Source: Melieria omissa (lineage: Eukaryota; Arthropoda; Insecta; Diptera; Ulidiidae). Taken from it: DNA of 64,000 nt. Both the position numbers and the translations under genes were made by a program. Where the stretch lies: positions 37,726,848 through 37,790,847 of the forward strand of contig OZ020268.1 in the NCBI GenBank assembly GCA_963971225.1, read 5' to 3'. Below the pieces are notes generated by a model. The model had not been told where the DNA came from, did not search any database, and worked only from the letters and a program-made list of their open reading frames with translations. Below are positions 21,722 to 33,212 of the stretch, in pieces; the stretch's first letter is position 1; every line of letters begins with the position of its first letter.

Positions 21722-22312
21722 GTGGTAAAGAGCTACATGAGCGGAACATCCTATTCTAATTGGTCAGTTGAAGTTGGATTCATTTCTCTTTTGCTACGAA
21801 GAATAAATGAATAATCTTGTTTAGCTGATAACTTGATATCTGAAGAAACTAATTTAAAATGTTAACCAGAACTAATTATTAAAGTACCATGTTTGTGAAG
21901 ACCAAATAAAATTGCGTATATTTAATGTGTAGTACAGTAGGCAAAGTGTGCCGACATGTCGGGTAAAGATTTTTTAAATTGTGTAGTTTATCTCAGCTGT
22001 ATATAAAATTGTTGTAAATCTCGATCAAATTTTGCTCAGTGTAGAGTTCTCAACCATCTTGAATTGTCGTTGACACAAAGCGAACAGAACTATGACGGTC
22101 GATGGGCACAGCTGTTTTTGACAGCTCACACACCAATCCAATAACAAAAACATAACACACGAAAAAGCCAACTTTTTGCCAACTTGTCATCGGCGAAACG
22201 CAAATAAATAAATAAATTAACAATTTGAAACGTAAAACAAAGTTTAGAGTTGGAAACTCGGTGAACGTCGCTCCGAAACGATTGTGTACCACTTTGTCGC
22301 ACCAGCAACAAC
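21722..22312. other. 3' UTR of RSRC2-like gene and promoter of golgin gene
   Basis: 591 bp. The first 190 bp contain two AATAAA signals for the upstream gene. The rest should hold the golgin promoter and 5' UTR. No TATA box or other gene seen. Confidence 0.5.
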
Positions 22313-25300
22313 ATGTCGTGGCTCAACAACAGCCTCAACACCATCAAAGGTCAACTGACGACGCTGGCACAGGAGGTGCTGGCCGAAACGGCTGGTCCCG
22401 GGGATGCTGAGTACGTCGGGCCGCCCGTCGATCAGCGCACAGCGCTCGAACTGCTGGCCGACACGCAGACGCAGAAGGAGGAGCTCGATAAAATGTGCAG
22501 CGAAAAAGAGAATGAAGTGAGTGGCGGGCGGGCTGGCGCAGACAGGGCAGCTGTATGTGGAAGATTTCACAACATTCTCGAACTAGAGACACTCGCCCAA
22601 CGATAACAAAAACAAACTAAAAAAAACAACGTAATAACATTCAAGAGAGTCTGGAACGCAAATTGATTGCACTACAAATTTGCTCTTAATTTGGTCACAT
22701 ATGTATGTATGTACTAAAATATGTACATATGTATGTATGTCGTGAACTTAATTGTTTCACTAGGCATTTAAAAACATTTGTTTGACTTGGTACAGGCAAA
22801 AACATTTGTTGTTGTTTAAAACTATTGGCAGACCCTTTGTGTGCCTGAGGCCCTGACCAACATTAGTTGAACGAAATGTTGGTCTTCACTTTTTCCTGTG
22901 TCACATTTTTTAAATAATGTTTTTTGGGAAAGTGGAATGAAAATTGAAAAATTTAAACTGAAAATGTTTTCAACATCCTCTGTGACGTAATGGAATTGGT
23001 TAACACGTTTAAGCCAGTTGTATTGTCATATATGAACATTAAGAATATATTGACTAATTCTTGCTTGATACTCAAAGAAAATTCTTTGAAAAGAGAATAA
23101 GTCAGTGGTTCCTTGTATTATTTTCTTACTTTACTTTATTCTATTCAGTTGCATTCTATTGCATTGTATTCACTAACTTGAGCAAACAATATTTAGATCA
23201 GTTCCTAAAAAATATTCAAAAATATTTTTATATATTAATAGTTGACCCGGTGAACTTCGTCTCGCACGACATTTGTTGTTTTTTTATAATGAAATATGCG
23301 ATGATCTATGGCGATGCAAATTGACGAAGAAAACCAATTCAAGGAATAGGAAGAGCTACTGATTAACGAAATCGAGGCCCACAAATCAGCAGTGTTGCTG
23401 CTAAGTTTCAGTTAATAAATGGACTGCGCTTGAACCACATTAAAATTGTATGGGCGGTGCTACGCCCTCTTATTTAACACCCGCACAATGCCATGTATTG
23501 AGAGAGAAAAAAGTTGGTTCGCACTAAGCTTCATTGCTGAGCGACTTATAGATCAGCGAAATATTTAAGTCACAACAAATGTGCCACGTCCCCTGTTCAA
23601 CGCCCATCAAATTTTTTCAGTATTCAGCTATTGGACAACGGGGTACTCAATTTCCGTGTTGTACGACTTACGATTTCGAAGATATTTTCTATTAAAGATT
23701 TGCGCCGCTCCCTCGTCCTATACTCTTACCATTCCCTCTGTCGAAGGACATGACTAAATAGTAAGATCGTAGTAAATTTAATTGATGTGTGACTTATGGT
23801 TCCAAAGTTATCGTCTGAAAATTTTCAGAATTCACGGTTAAATATGACAGGGATTTTCCGACTTTTCCAATAAATATTCCGGAATTTTCTTTTCGCACGA
23901 ACCTGAACTGACTCAATACGAATAAAAAAACATAACTCCATGGAAATCGGCCGGTCCACTTTCTTTTATATATATATAAAAGATATATACATGTACCTAT
24001 ATATATTTTAAAAAAATTTTAACTAATAGCTAAACAATTTTAGTAAAAACTAAATTTTAATTTGGTATACTTTGCCTTGGCCAGGAAGCTACTAGTAGGA
24101 TCACTTTTCTGGTGGACCTGGATAATCAGTCAACCACCGATATTAACAGCATCGCCCACTTCCTAAGAGGATCATCCCAATTTTACGTTACGGGGTGCTT
24201 AGTCTAGGGTTCTTTCCTTTTTCTGTGGTAATAAAACAAGTCGAGTCTGGTCTATGTGTCACCCTAACCTAACCTAAACAAAGAAAAAGCTGTTCGTACT
24301 TTTTATTTGTTAAATATTTAATTTAAATATTAAATATAAATATTAAATATAAAATTGTTAAATATTAAATATAAAATCTGATAATCTTAGAACTTCTGAT
24401 CACTGTAAAATAAACCTTTAACTGATATCAATGTTAGGTCTACTAAGAAGACACTGTAAACTGAGTTCGCACCTGGTCTTATCAGGTGTACAACTTTGCT
24501 TCCGCCGTTTTCCGATAGGTGGCTGTACCGGCTGAGGCTGATTGAAATACATAGATGGTAATGCCTTTAAAGTGAGTGTGGACAGTGCCTAACGAATTGT
24601 CATCGCCGTTTCAGTGACAGTTGTTCTTGTTTTCGTATTATTCACGCTCGGAAATGTCCGTTTATGTGCCCAATTCTCGCCATTTGCGGGAAGTTTTACT
24701 TTTCTGTTACAATTCGAAAAAAAATGCAGCTGAAGCGCATCGAATGCTCTCAGAAACTTACGGTGATGCTGCTCTGAGTGAAAGAACGTGTCGGGAGTGG
24801 TTTCAACGTTTTAAAAATGGTGCCACAATATCAAGAGCGACATGACAAAGTCATCCTCCAACACGACAATGCTCGGCCTCACGTCGCAAAAGTGGTCAAA
24901 AAGTACCTGGAAACGCTGAAATGGGAAGTCTTGCCCCACCCGCCGTATTCCCCAGATGTCGCCCCTTCTGACTTCCACCTATTCCGTTCGATGGCACACG
25001 GCCTGGCAGATCAACATTTTCAATCCTTCGAAGAATTGGAAAAATGGATTGCTTCATGGATAGCGTCAAAAGAGGACTCCTTTTTTCGAGCCGGGATCCG
25101 AAAATTGCCGGAAAGATGGGAGAAAGTTGTCGCTAGCGACGGACAATACTTTGAATAATACATCTGTAAGCAGTTTTTCGCAATAAAGCTTTTAATTTTG
25201 GAAAAAACGGCGGAATCAAAGTTGTACACCTGATATTTCCAAAAACTTTTGCAAATTATGCCGGAAAAAGAAAAAGATATTCGTGCATGTCACCAAAGCT

Positions 25301-26624
25301 CTGCTGGCATTGCAAAATCTCTGAAGCCGAAATTCATTGTGGTGTATATTCAGAAGATAAATCTCAGATAACATAAACATAAACCCACATAAACAGAATA
25401 GAATAGAATTTTAGGGTTTTTGTTGCACTGAGACACAAAGTGATATATTGTGCCCCATAAAACTTGTTAGAGAACATCTGCTAGACCAACTGACTTAACC
25501 ATAGAACTACGTTAAAAAACGGGTCGAAAACGACTCAGATTAGTGCAAAGCCAACTTAGTCTTTAAAATATAAAACGGCTTGATTTTGATAGATAATATC
25601 CAAGTAAGAAAGTCATGAAAAAACATCTAAAAATAATATATTAAAAAAATATTAGAAGTAAAAAAAAAATTGGTCGAAAACGACCCCAACGTAGGTCTAC
25701 GGTTAATAAAGCTTACGGTTAATAAGCCTAATACTCATTGGGGTTAAGGTGCTTGATGTTCTCTTCTGCAAGCCAGAACTGGCCCAGGTAGCGCTTCCTG
25801 GATCGACATGCCGCATCGCAGTTTAGTATAATGTGTTCGGGAGTCTCCTCTGTTGTTCCGCAGAGTCTACAGATGCTAACCTGCAGAGCCCAGTTAGAAG
25901 ACCGATGACCTGTCTAAGCGGGGTTTAAGGTATTCTTCACTTAATGGCTGCTTTACTATCGGAGCAGATAAAGATGTCCTGCTCGTTTGAGGTTGATTTG
26001 CCCAAACATCAATATAGTAGCGGAGTTCACTCTTCATAGCCTTTTAGCTATAAAGTTAGATACATTTGAAAGGGGAAAAGTGCACTGAGACCAAAGCTGA
26101 TCTATTGTGTCGCTATCGTAGCAATTTGTCGCTACAACGTTTTTCGAAAACATTGGGAAAATTCAAAAATTGCTACGATAGCAACTTTACACCTAAAATG
26201 CTATGAAGAGTGGGTACCGCTAATATAACACAATTATAAATCTGATTTTCGTTAAATTTCAAACGCCATGGTATTCAAAAATCGATTTCGTATATAGCTT
26301 AGAATATTTTTAAATATTAATAACTTTGTAAAGTCAATTCATTACAACTTTCGCTTTAACTAGTCTTTATATTATCCTTTATCTTGAATTGTCCAAATGA
26401 TAAAGAAGCAGTACCAAGCTTTGGTCTAAATTAAGAATCGCTATCTTGTGTGCCAAAACACATTTACTCTCCATTCTCGTTAAAAACTTTTTTCTAAAAA
26501 TTAATGTTTTCTTTTTTAGATTACAATGCTGCGCAAGCAGATCATGGAATTGCAAAACAAAGTTAGCGACAGCGGCGGTGGCGGCGGCAATGCTGCAGCC
26601 AGCAGCGGAACAACATCAAAGTCG
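22313..26624 (+). CDS. golgin, GMAP-210/TRIP11-like, first two coding exons only (partial)
   Basis: Golgins of this type tether vesicles at the cis-Golgi. Exon 1 is 22313-22516 (68 codons), exon 2 is 26520-26624 (35 codons), both phase 0, with donors gaa^gtgagt and tcg^gtaagt. The start MSWLNNSLNTIKGQLTTLAQ forms an amphipathic helix rich in Ser/Thr/Gly/Asn, as in the curvature-sensing ALPS motif at the N-terminus of GMAP-210. It is followed by a heptad-like coiled coil (ALELLADTQTQKEELDKMC, then EITMLRKQIMELQNKVSD) and a Gly/Ala/Ser linker. No long coiled-coil exon appears in the remaining 37 kb, so the gene either continues beyond 64000 across a giant intron or ends by an exon I cannot see. 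The Drosophila Gmap gene is the likely counterpart; other golgins cannot be excluded. Confidence 0.65.
22517..24481. other. golgin intron 1, left part, repeat-derived
   Basis: It contains an ATGT microsatellite (22700-22742), a perfect 10-bp-stem hairpin at 22855-22884 (gaccaacatt ... aatgttggtc), and a copy of the dispersed repeat of 500-1140 at about 23440-23710. It also holds AT-rich tandem blocks of aaatattaaatata near 24310-24380. No exon seen. Confidence 0.5.
24482..25233 (+). mobile_element. internally deleted mariner element, 752 bp
   Basis: Terminal inverted repeats of about 32 bp start TCAGGTGTACAACTTTG at both ends (right end in reverse). A TA dinucleotide flanks each side (24480-24481 and 25234-25235), the mariner target duplication. 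Both ends and target duplicates are intact while most of the transposase is missing, so this is a deletion derivative that could still be moved by a relative's transposase. Confidence 0.88.
24654..25158 (+). pseudogene. mariner transposase remnant, middle deleted
   Basis: The first frame (24654-24845) gives the N-terminal helix-turn-helix region: MSVYVPNSRHLREVLLFC through ERTCREWFQRFKNG. It ends in a stop where the deletion joins. A second frame, from about 24840 to 25158, gives the C-terminal part with the last two residues of the DD34D triad: Asp in LQHDNARPHVA and, 34 residues on, Asp in YSPDVAPSD. It then runs to ERWEKVVASDGQYFE, a typical mariner C-terminus. The first catalytic Asp and about half the protein are absent. 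Confidence 0.9.
25499..25702. mobile_element. piggyBac-like MITE, 204 bp
   Basis: TTAA on both sides (25495-25498, 25703-25706). Inverted ends CCATAGAACTACGTT (left) and CCGTAGACCTACGTT (right, read inward). Just inside is a palindromic ggtcgaaaacgacc-type block at both ends. TTAA target duplication plus a CC-initial terminus is the piggyBac hallmark. No coding capacity. Confidence 0.75.
25735..26010 (-). mobile_element. non-LTR retrotransposon fragment, C-terminal zinc-knuckle region
   Basis: On the minus strand, 25740-25890 translates to ICRLCGTTEETPEHIILNC followed by RSRKRYLGQFWLAEENIKHL. This is the Cys-X2-Cys ... His ... Cys motif found at the end of many Jockey/I-group ORF2 proteins. 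The rest, to about 26010, is degenerate. It is 5'-truncated and interrupted by the MITE that follows. Confidence 0.75.
26018..26222. mobile_element. TIR-bounded MITE, 205 bp, TA-flanked
   Basis: Terminal inverted repeats of about 40 bp share TAGCGG, four variable bases, then CACTCTTCATAGC and TTTTAG with few mismatches. TA at each tip fits a Tc1/mariner-type duplication. Inside is a second, perfect 16-bp inverted repeat (26112-26127 and 26167-26182, gctatcgtagcaattt). No reading frame. It lies about 300 bp before golgin exon 2. Confidence 0.75.
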
Positions 26625-28224
26625 GTAAGTCGGCAAAAGACGAGGCAAATCTTATGACGACTGCAACGAGCAGAGCAATGTTGAAAGTAAAAATATCCCA
26701 AGTAAATGAATCCAATCCAATTCAATGTAAATTTGAAGCGAGCATGAAGAAAGTGTGCCCACTCAGGAAATCAGTGTAGAAATATTGTCGTCTACATTTA
26801 CATGTCTGATTAGGTATATTTTACATTTGTATGTACCTACCCAGTACATACATACATGTAGCTTGTATATATGTACAAGATTTGTTGTATTTTTGCCTCA
26901 AGTTTTTATTATTGTTGTTATAGCTGTGGCGCGACTTGGACGCTACATATACATATGCATAGCCGCAAGTCAATATTTGCACAATGATATCGCGCATTTA
27001 ATTCGACTTCCATTTTGGCAGCCATGGTGGTGGATTGTGCGGTATATGCGCGCTGTGCAATTGCCGCTTATCTGCCTGAATCAATACGACACAAAGTGAA
27101 AATCCGGCGCGATAACATTTCACCGCTGCTCACCCTTAACCTCTGCATTGTGGTACGAACGCAGGTACGAACGGCTAAATGCTGGCGAGCAGTGCTCCCC
27201 TTGGAGCTGCCGCTTGCGCCGGCTGCGCATACGCCTACACGCCTATCTATGTGCAACCACTGTGGCCAGCTTTCCCGTGGACTCATTTCTGCTGATAAGC
27301 GCCGCGAATGGACTTTGTTTGCACACCGTTTGTGTGAAATTAGAAACACAACGTTCGTGCTTCATGTGCCGCTTCCCGGTGACAGGGCAGGTGAACGCAA
27401 CTGGCTGAAGCGCTGAATTTGCTGGGGCACTGTCTTTACTGACTGGCTTTATGGCGTTGGTGCAGACTGGAACTGGGTGCTTTGGTGTTGGAGCAAAGGC
27501 TCACTGAAAAATACTTTCCTATTTGCCTCGAATGTGGCCATGTTGGATGGACTATGTGGGCTCTTATCTATTGCGTGCTCTCTTTTTTCTATGCTTCACC
27601 ATAGTTTTCTTGTTGCTCATGTGCCAATGTTCTGTGCTGTGTGTATGTCTGTCACGATGTTTGTTTGGCCATAAAGCGGGCTGCGACGGTGTTTGGTCCG
27701 TATGTTGTTAAATTCAGTGAATCGTTTGATTATATTCTCCTATCGGAGGTGTAATGCGTTATGGGCGCAACTGTACATTTATAACTGGTGATGAGAAAAT
27801 TAGTTTTAATATATTGAATCGGTTCAGACGTTGTAAAAGCTGATTGTAATTACTGAATTTGTTGTTATTGAAGTCCAACAAATATTCAGTTTTTATAACG
27901 TTGTAGGTGAAGTTAATTATTTATTAATTATTAGGTGAAGTTAATTATTAATTTATTTTCGAAAGTAAGTGTCTAACTACATCCAAGTTTGATGCATATA
28001 GGCACAGGATTATATGTGTGCCAGATCTATAAGTGCAGTATTACTTCAATTCGAACATACGTTGTAATATTCTTGTCTATAGTCTAATAGTACTGGAGAT
28101 GCCAAACACACACTGAAACTAGGTAAAATAAAAAGTTGTTAAAGTGTAAAATTTAAGGCAGTGAAAATACAAATTTTTGTCCAAAGAAATGTTTGATTTC
28201 CTTCAATCTTACTTACTTAACTGG
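26625..28224. other. non-coding DNA after golgin exon 2
   Basis: A GC-richer block at about 26990-27700 contains several overlapping short frames in both strands with no recognisable protein. A short direct repeat (taggtgaagttaattat) occurs twice at 27905-27955. I see no supported gene. Confidence 0.45.
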
Positions 28225-28440
28225 CTATAATTTCCTGTGACTGAGTTGCGTTCGGTCGCAAAAGCTCTCTTTAGGCGCCTCTGCTTCGCCTTCTCTAGTT
28301 GGTCACACCAAAAGATAATAAGGCGAGCGTCCTCAACTTGGTCTATCCACCGGAGAGACCGGTCTCCTTCTTCGCCGTCGATCTTCAACTACTGTATCCT
28401 ACACATTTTTCAACAGAGCTTCATCGTCATCATCGTCTTT
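28225..28440 (-). repeat. degenerate interspersed repeat, RTE-like 3' remnant
   Basis: It shares blocks with 45650-45850: gcaaaagctctctttaggcg, cctcaacttggtc and ccggagaga motifs in the same order. The minus strand gives RSLRWIDQVEDARLI, reminiscent of the RWxDQVExDL motif near the end of RTE/Jockey-type ORF2. Two related copies establish a repeat; the class is tentative. Confidence 0.45.
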
Positions 28441-30359
28441 CTTATTTCAATCGTCTACAGATAAATCTTGTTATGTAGTTTTCAAAATTTCCGAATGACA
28501 CTAATTCAGGATTGTAAGGTATAGGACGAAGATACAAAACTATGTAGAGCTCATATTACTTTGTGTTGGATAAAGTCTGATTTCTATTAATTCACTTTAT
28601 TTTGCTTTAAGTTTTACTCTTTTTATTGCTCGTAAAATCCAATAAAAGAAATTTCGCTTTTGCAGCGTACAGAGATGAAAAAAACAGATCCCCATTGGAA
28701 CTGTACCAGTATTTGGAGTTTTTAATATTGAATGCGTCCAGACTGTGAAACATACTTCAGTCGTTTCTTTTAACCCATTGGAAGCCTAAATTGTTGTCCA
28801 TTTAAAACAGATTCTTCAAACTTTCTTCTATCTTTTTACTACCTTCTCGCTTTAAAGTTTCTGTTTAATATTTTTTTAGATCGCTTAGATAAAACTAATA
28901 CAGCATAGCCTGCCTTGATGCATTTGTCGCTAAATGGTATCTCATTACTGTAGCTCGGCATTGACACACAACATATAAATAGTACTACGAAAGTATCTTA
29001 ATTACAAGTCGATCCAATAATATCAATAAATCAAGAATTCAAGCTGTTGCTGAACCTTATTTATTCGGTTAAATTTTTGATTGGAAAAAATCGCGCAAAT
29101 AATGAGAAACGATTCTTTGCTTTTCATTGCAGTTGCATAACTTCTGATAGTTAACTTTAGGAATCGGCCTTGGTTTTGGATGATTCGAGATCAGTTGGGA
29201 ACACATTAAAACCTTAATACAAAATTATTTACTTCTTAATTATGATTATTATTGGTGTTACGGTCCTATTTGAATCCTAACCTTCCTCGGTCGTTGATGA
29301 AGGAATCGGGTTGTCTTGGCAAGGCTTCGCAGATTTCTATCCCAAGCTTTTGGCGACTTCATTCACGGTGTCCAACTATCCAGGAATGTAGCCAGAAATT
29401 GGTCCGGGAGAGGGAAGATGGTTAAATATGTTTTTGTCCAAATTTAGTATTACATGCGTTCTGCAGAAAACTGGACTTTTGAAATAGAGAATTTTCTGGT
29501 GGTGTCACCTATATGTGACTTATTGCGTTGGAAATGTACATTTTTCTCGGATCATAAGTTGAAATTTCATGATATTTGGTTTACTTTAAGTGGAGTTATT
29601 GCTTCTGAAGTGACTGCATGTTTGGGTCATCGTCATGTCATGTCATATACATTTTTGTTTTTAACTTGGTACAACTTGATCCCACAAATTTCAATTGGTT
29701 CATAAAGTGGTTAATGGTGATGATTGTTTATTCCGTGGTAGAGTTCTATAGGCGATTTAAAAATGGGCTTACGAATATAAATGACGACTAAACTGTTGGT
29801 CATCTGAAATTCGCAATGACCGCAAAGTCCTTTTAAATATTAAAAATGTGCACTTGTGACAGATTTTTTGAATAACAATGGCATTCAATTAACAACGATT
29901 TTTCGCATTCGAATGATTTTTCACTGTGCAAGTTTCATCTTTTCCTAAAAATGGTTTGACTGGTAATTATTAAAAGAAATAATGCTTTTTGCGGACATAG
30001 AAGCCTTTCAAAAAACGTGTATCGACATCCTGAAGGACATTCCGGCTGATGATCTAAAACACTCATTCAACATGCTTCTAGACTGTGGAAATCACTATAC
30101 ATATTTAGTTCGAAGGGAACTATTTCAAATAAAACTAATTTTCTAATTTTGTTTAATGTTTAATGTTTAAAAGTTTAAAATTCCCTTTCTTTTGCTAGTT
30201 TGGTAATGCACATATATAGCATGCATAGTAGGTATTTGAAAATATTTATTAATGACAGGCTATGGTAGCTATACCCCCCTACCCCTTGCTATGCCCCTGC
30301 AACCATCAGCCTTTCAGACCCTCTGAGAAAAAGGTACCAAGGAGTTTCCCCTGTAACTA
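28441..30359. other. non-coding DNA, no gene seen
   Basis: AT-rich throughout. The block 29270-29420 is somewhat GC-richer and may be an old repeat. No splice-competent conserved exon, RNA gene or complete transposon was recognised. Confidence 0.4.
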
Positions 30360-31655
30360 AGAGGTGAACCAGAAAAAAATTATAATTTTTAAGGATACAT
30401 TAAAAAAAAGTAATAGTCTGATTTTACTGAAATAAACTGCAGTTTATTATACATTTCTTAAACTCGAATTTACAAAAAAATTTCATGAAATATAATTAGT
30501 GGTTGCAACATTTTTTTATATTTTTCTTAGCGGTCGTAGTTAGAGACTGGACAGTACTTTCGGTGACTATTGCATAGGCTTGCTTCCATCGATTTCGGAA
30601 CTGTACATCATTTTTGCAAACTTTCTTTGTTTTTCTTAGAGTTTGCTTCATTACAGCCCAATATCTTTCAATAGGCCGAAGTTCCAGGCAGTTGGGACGA
30701 TTTGCCTCTTTTGGGACCACCGTGACACAATTTCCGTCATACCATTCCATAGCTGACCTGGAGTAGTGGCTTGTCGCTAGGTCTGGCAAAAACAAAACTG
30801 TTCCTTTGTGCTATTCAATAAATGGTTGAAGGCGTTTTTGCATACATTCTTTTATATAAATTCTAGAGTTTATTGTTCCTGTCGTAATGAACGACTTGCT
30901 CCGTAGACCACAGGTGCAAATAGCTTGCCAATCCATGAAGCGTTTTGGAAATTTGGTGTATTTCACTTCGGAGTACTTTCTTTGTGTTCCATTCTTATTG
31001 TTTTGAGTGAAATAGGCATTCCCAGGCAACTGCTTGAAGTCCATCTTAGAGTACGTTTCATCATCGAGAATTACGCAACCAAACTTGGTTACGCAATCGT
31101 CATACAGTTTTCGAGCCCGCGTCTTCCCTATTTTTTCTTTTGCTTCCGACCGGTCAGGCACTTTCTACTGTTCGTAGGTCCTTAACCCTTGATTCCGCTT
31201 ATATAGCATCTCAGTTGATTGCGATGTGCCTGATGCAGCTGCAACATCTCAAGTCGCCCTCGTGGGTTTATTCCGATATGTGCTAACAAGCCTCTTCAGC
31301 ACTTCTGGGTTATTGGACCCTTTTTTCTGCCTGATTCTTCGGCTCTGTAGATGGAGTTTCCCACGTTGTAGTTGTTTATAACATTATAAACCGTCACTAC
31401 GCTCGCTTTGCGTTCCCTTGCAATGCTTAGTCTAGACTTCGTCTTATCAGTCAAGTAAATGTCCAGTATTAATTTGCGGCAGCGCTTTTGCGGGCTGGAA
31501 ATGTTGACTAAAATAGATCCCAGATGCAATTGAGTAATATAGCAAGAAACTGCAATATTTATAGATGCTTTCACTCCCAAATACCAGCCTCCTAACTCTT
31601 GGCATTTTCGAATGCTGGATGCGTAAAAATGATAAATTTTTTCTGGTTCACCTCT
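30360..31655 (-). mobile_element. Tc1/mariner-superfamily element, DD37E type, 1296 bp, inactivated
   Basis: Inverted ends AGAGGTGAACCAGAAAAAA on the left and AGAGGTGAACCAGAAAAAATT from the right, each flanked by TA (30358-30359, 31656-31657). The interior encodes a broken IS630-type transposase on the minus strand. Length and structure are those of a full element, so it decayed in place. Confidence 0.88.
30496..31580 (-). pseudogene. DD37E transposase pseudogene
   Basis: Three pieces in different frames: 31580-31296 (N-terminal HTH region, containing SRLSIARERKASVVTVYNVI), 31161-30811 and 30795-30496. The first catalytic Asp is in GCVILDDETYSK; then WQAICTCGLRSKSF follows. The second Asp is in FLPDLATSHYS and the Glu in LELRPIERYW. 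Counting between them gives 37 residues, hence DD37E. At least two frameshifts and internal stops disable it. I leave the frames unjoined. Confidence 0.88.
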
Positions 31656-32749
31656 TATCTCCTTCTTAGATCATCTGAGAAGGAGGTCCCAAAAATTGTC
31701 CCTATAAAGTTTTTCTTCACTGTTCTTCAGAATCTATTCGCAATAAGTGACCAGCCATTACAATATTTGAAGAAGTGAGCGACTTCAATGTAAATCTGCC
31801 TTGTGATTCTTACTTATAAGAGTTTATACGATTTTGGACATTAATGCATTTTGGAATTTTTATTTTGAGCTGCCTCCTACTACGTGTTTCATTGAACAAA
31901 ATTATATATGTGTATATTTTTCACGCGATTTTTTTTACGCCATTTAATAAACGATGCTAGAAGTTTCATTGCCTTTCATATCACGCAAAGTATTCCGAGA
32001 CTACTATAAATATGGATCCATGTGATCTGTCCTTACTTGTTGATGAATTAGCAGCAACTAATAGAACCAAAGTGTTAATATTGTACGGAATTTTGCGTAC
32101 CCTCATAAAATGGATCGATAAGGATTAATTGTGATGTGTAATTGTGGGTTTTCCAAGCGATTATATAGTTTTATAATCCTATCATAATATGATCAGATAA
32201 ATGCTTGATGCTTGATCAAATAAATAATTACCATATTAGTTTTCAGGCTTATCTAAGGTCCAAAACGAATTGATGTAACAACAATTTGTATCAATTTTTT
32301 GTCTGGTTTTTGTTACCATTAAACAGTCTAAGAAACATACAGACAATTAGAAAATAACAAACAATTTATGATTATTTCATCACATCACACAATCTTTTGT
32401 CATTCTTCCAAATTTCGTTCAATTTGCTTTGACACATTTTTATTAATTTGTGCATATCGACAACACATCACCGTTTCCGTCGCTTATCATCAACGGCCAA
32501 CTCTTCACTTTGGCAACCAGATAAGCCACCCCCAGCACCAACTATATACCACCAGCCGACATCTGCAGCGCCCCTACAGCACCGGCCATGGTGTAGCAGT
32601 TTTCGTATGCAAAACATGTCCTATCAACTGGCGATAGCGGTTCACTATCAGCGGCAACGCGATAGGATCGACTCCACTCCACTCCACGCAACGCCACGCG
32701 CCTGCACTCCTTTCGCGGGGGTGGGTTGTGCATGCTGGCGCAGCGTGGC
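31656..32749. other. non-coding DNA left of TATA promoter
   Basis: A diverged direct duplicate of the sequence at 30318-30356 lies at 31673-31711. A 38-codon frame, 32012-32128 (MDPCDLSLLVDELAATNRTK...), is open but unrecognised. From 32440 the composition turns GC-richer, leading into the promoter. Confidence 0.4.
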
Positions 32750-32789
32750 TATAAAAGGTGAACCACCTGCTGGATGCCTTTCATTTCGG
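32750..32789 (+). promoter_or_regulatory. TATA-box core promoter
   Basis: TATAAAAG at 32750-32757 followed, 33 bp on, by an initiator-like tttCAttt (A at 32783). This is standard spacing for a fly TATA/Inr promoter. A second TCAGT initiator match lies at 32798-32802. The gene it serves is not identified. Confidence 0.65.
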
Positions 32790-33212
32790 TGATTAATTCA
32801 GTGCGTCGTCGATTCGCCCAGCAGTGCGCCGCCCGCATAAAGTGTCAATTTTCGTGGGCATTCCAGTGCGGCTGCAGTCGCTGACAAATACCAATTCTCA
32901 TCGAGTGCACATGGGTTGACTTCTTATTGTTCCACGCACGCACACAGCGCACACCAGTCGTTTTTGGCCTAAAAAGACAAAACGCAATTTACATTTTAAA
33001 TTGTGTGGAATTTTCTGTATTGGCTGCAATTTTCTCCGCGGTCGCAAATATTTGTTGAGCTGTGCTGTGCGACTAATTGCGAGCGGAAATTGTGGCCGCG
33101 CATGTGTGTGTGTGTGTGTGATAACTTACCTAATTGTGCTACGGTGAAACTGTTGCCATCAGTTGCCATCAAAGTATTTGCCCAGTGACACATTGGCATT
33201 TGCGGCCCAAAG
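32783..33212 (+). other. predicted non-coding 5' exon downstream of TATA promoter
   Basis: About 430 bp, GC-richer than its surroundings and containing a (TG)n run at 33105-33120. It ends in a strong splice donor, ccaaag^gtaagttg at 33213. No long frame starts here. It looks like the 5' UTR exon of a gene whose coding exons lie beyond the window, or nested in the golgin intron. Confidence 0.5.

Noticed and set aside
23230..23340. gttgacccggtgaacttcg block as a possible functional element
   Set aside because: It looks like part of a degenerate interspersed repeat. No ends, frame or fold support a specific call.
26990..27700. Cluster of open frames of 80-130 codons after golgin exon 2
   Set aside because: They overlap in several frames on both strands, show no known motif, and have no splice logic linking them to the golgin exons.
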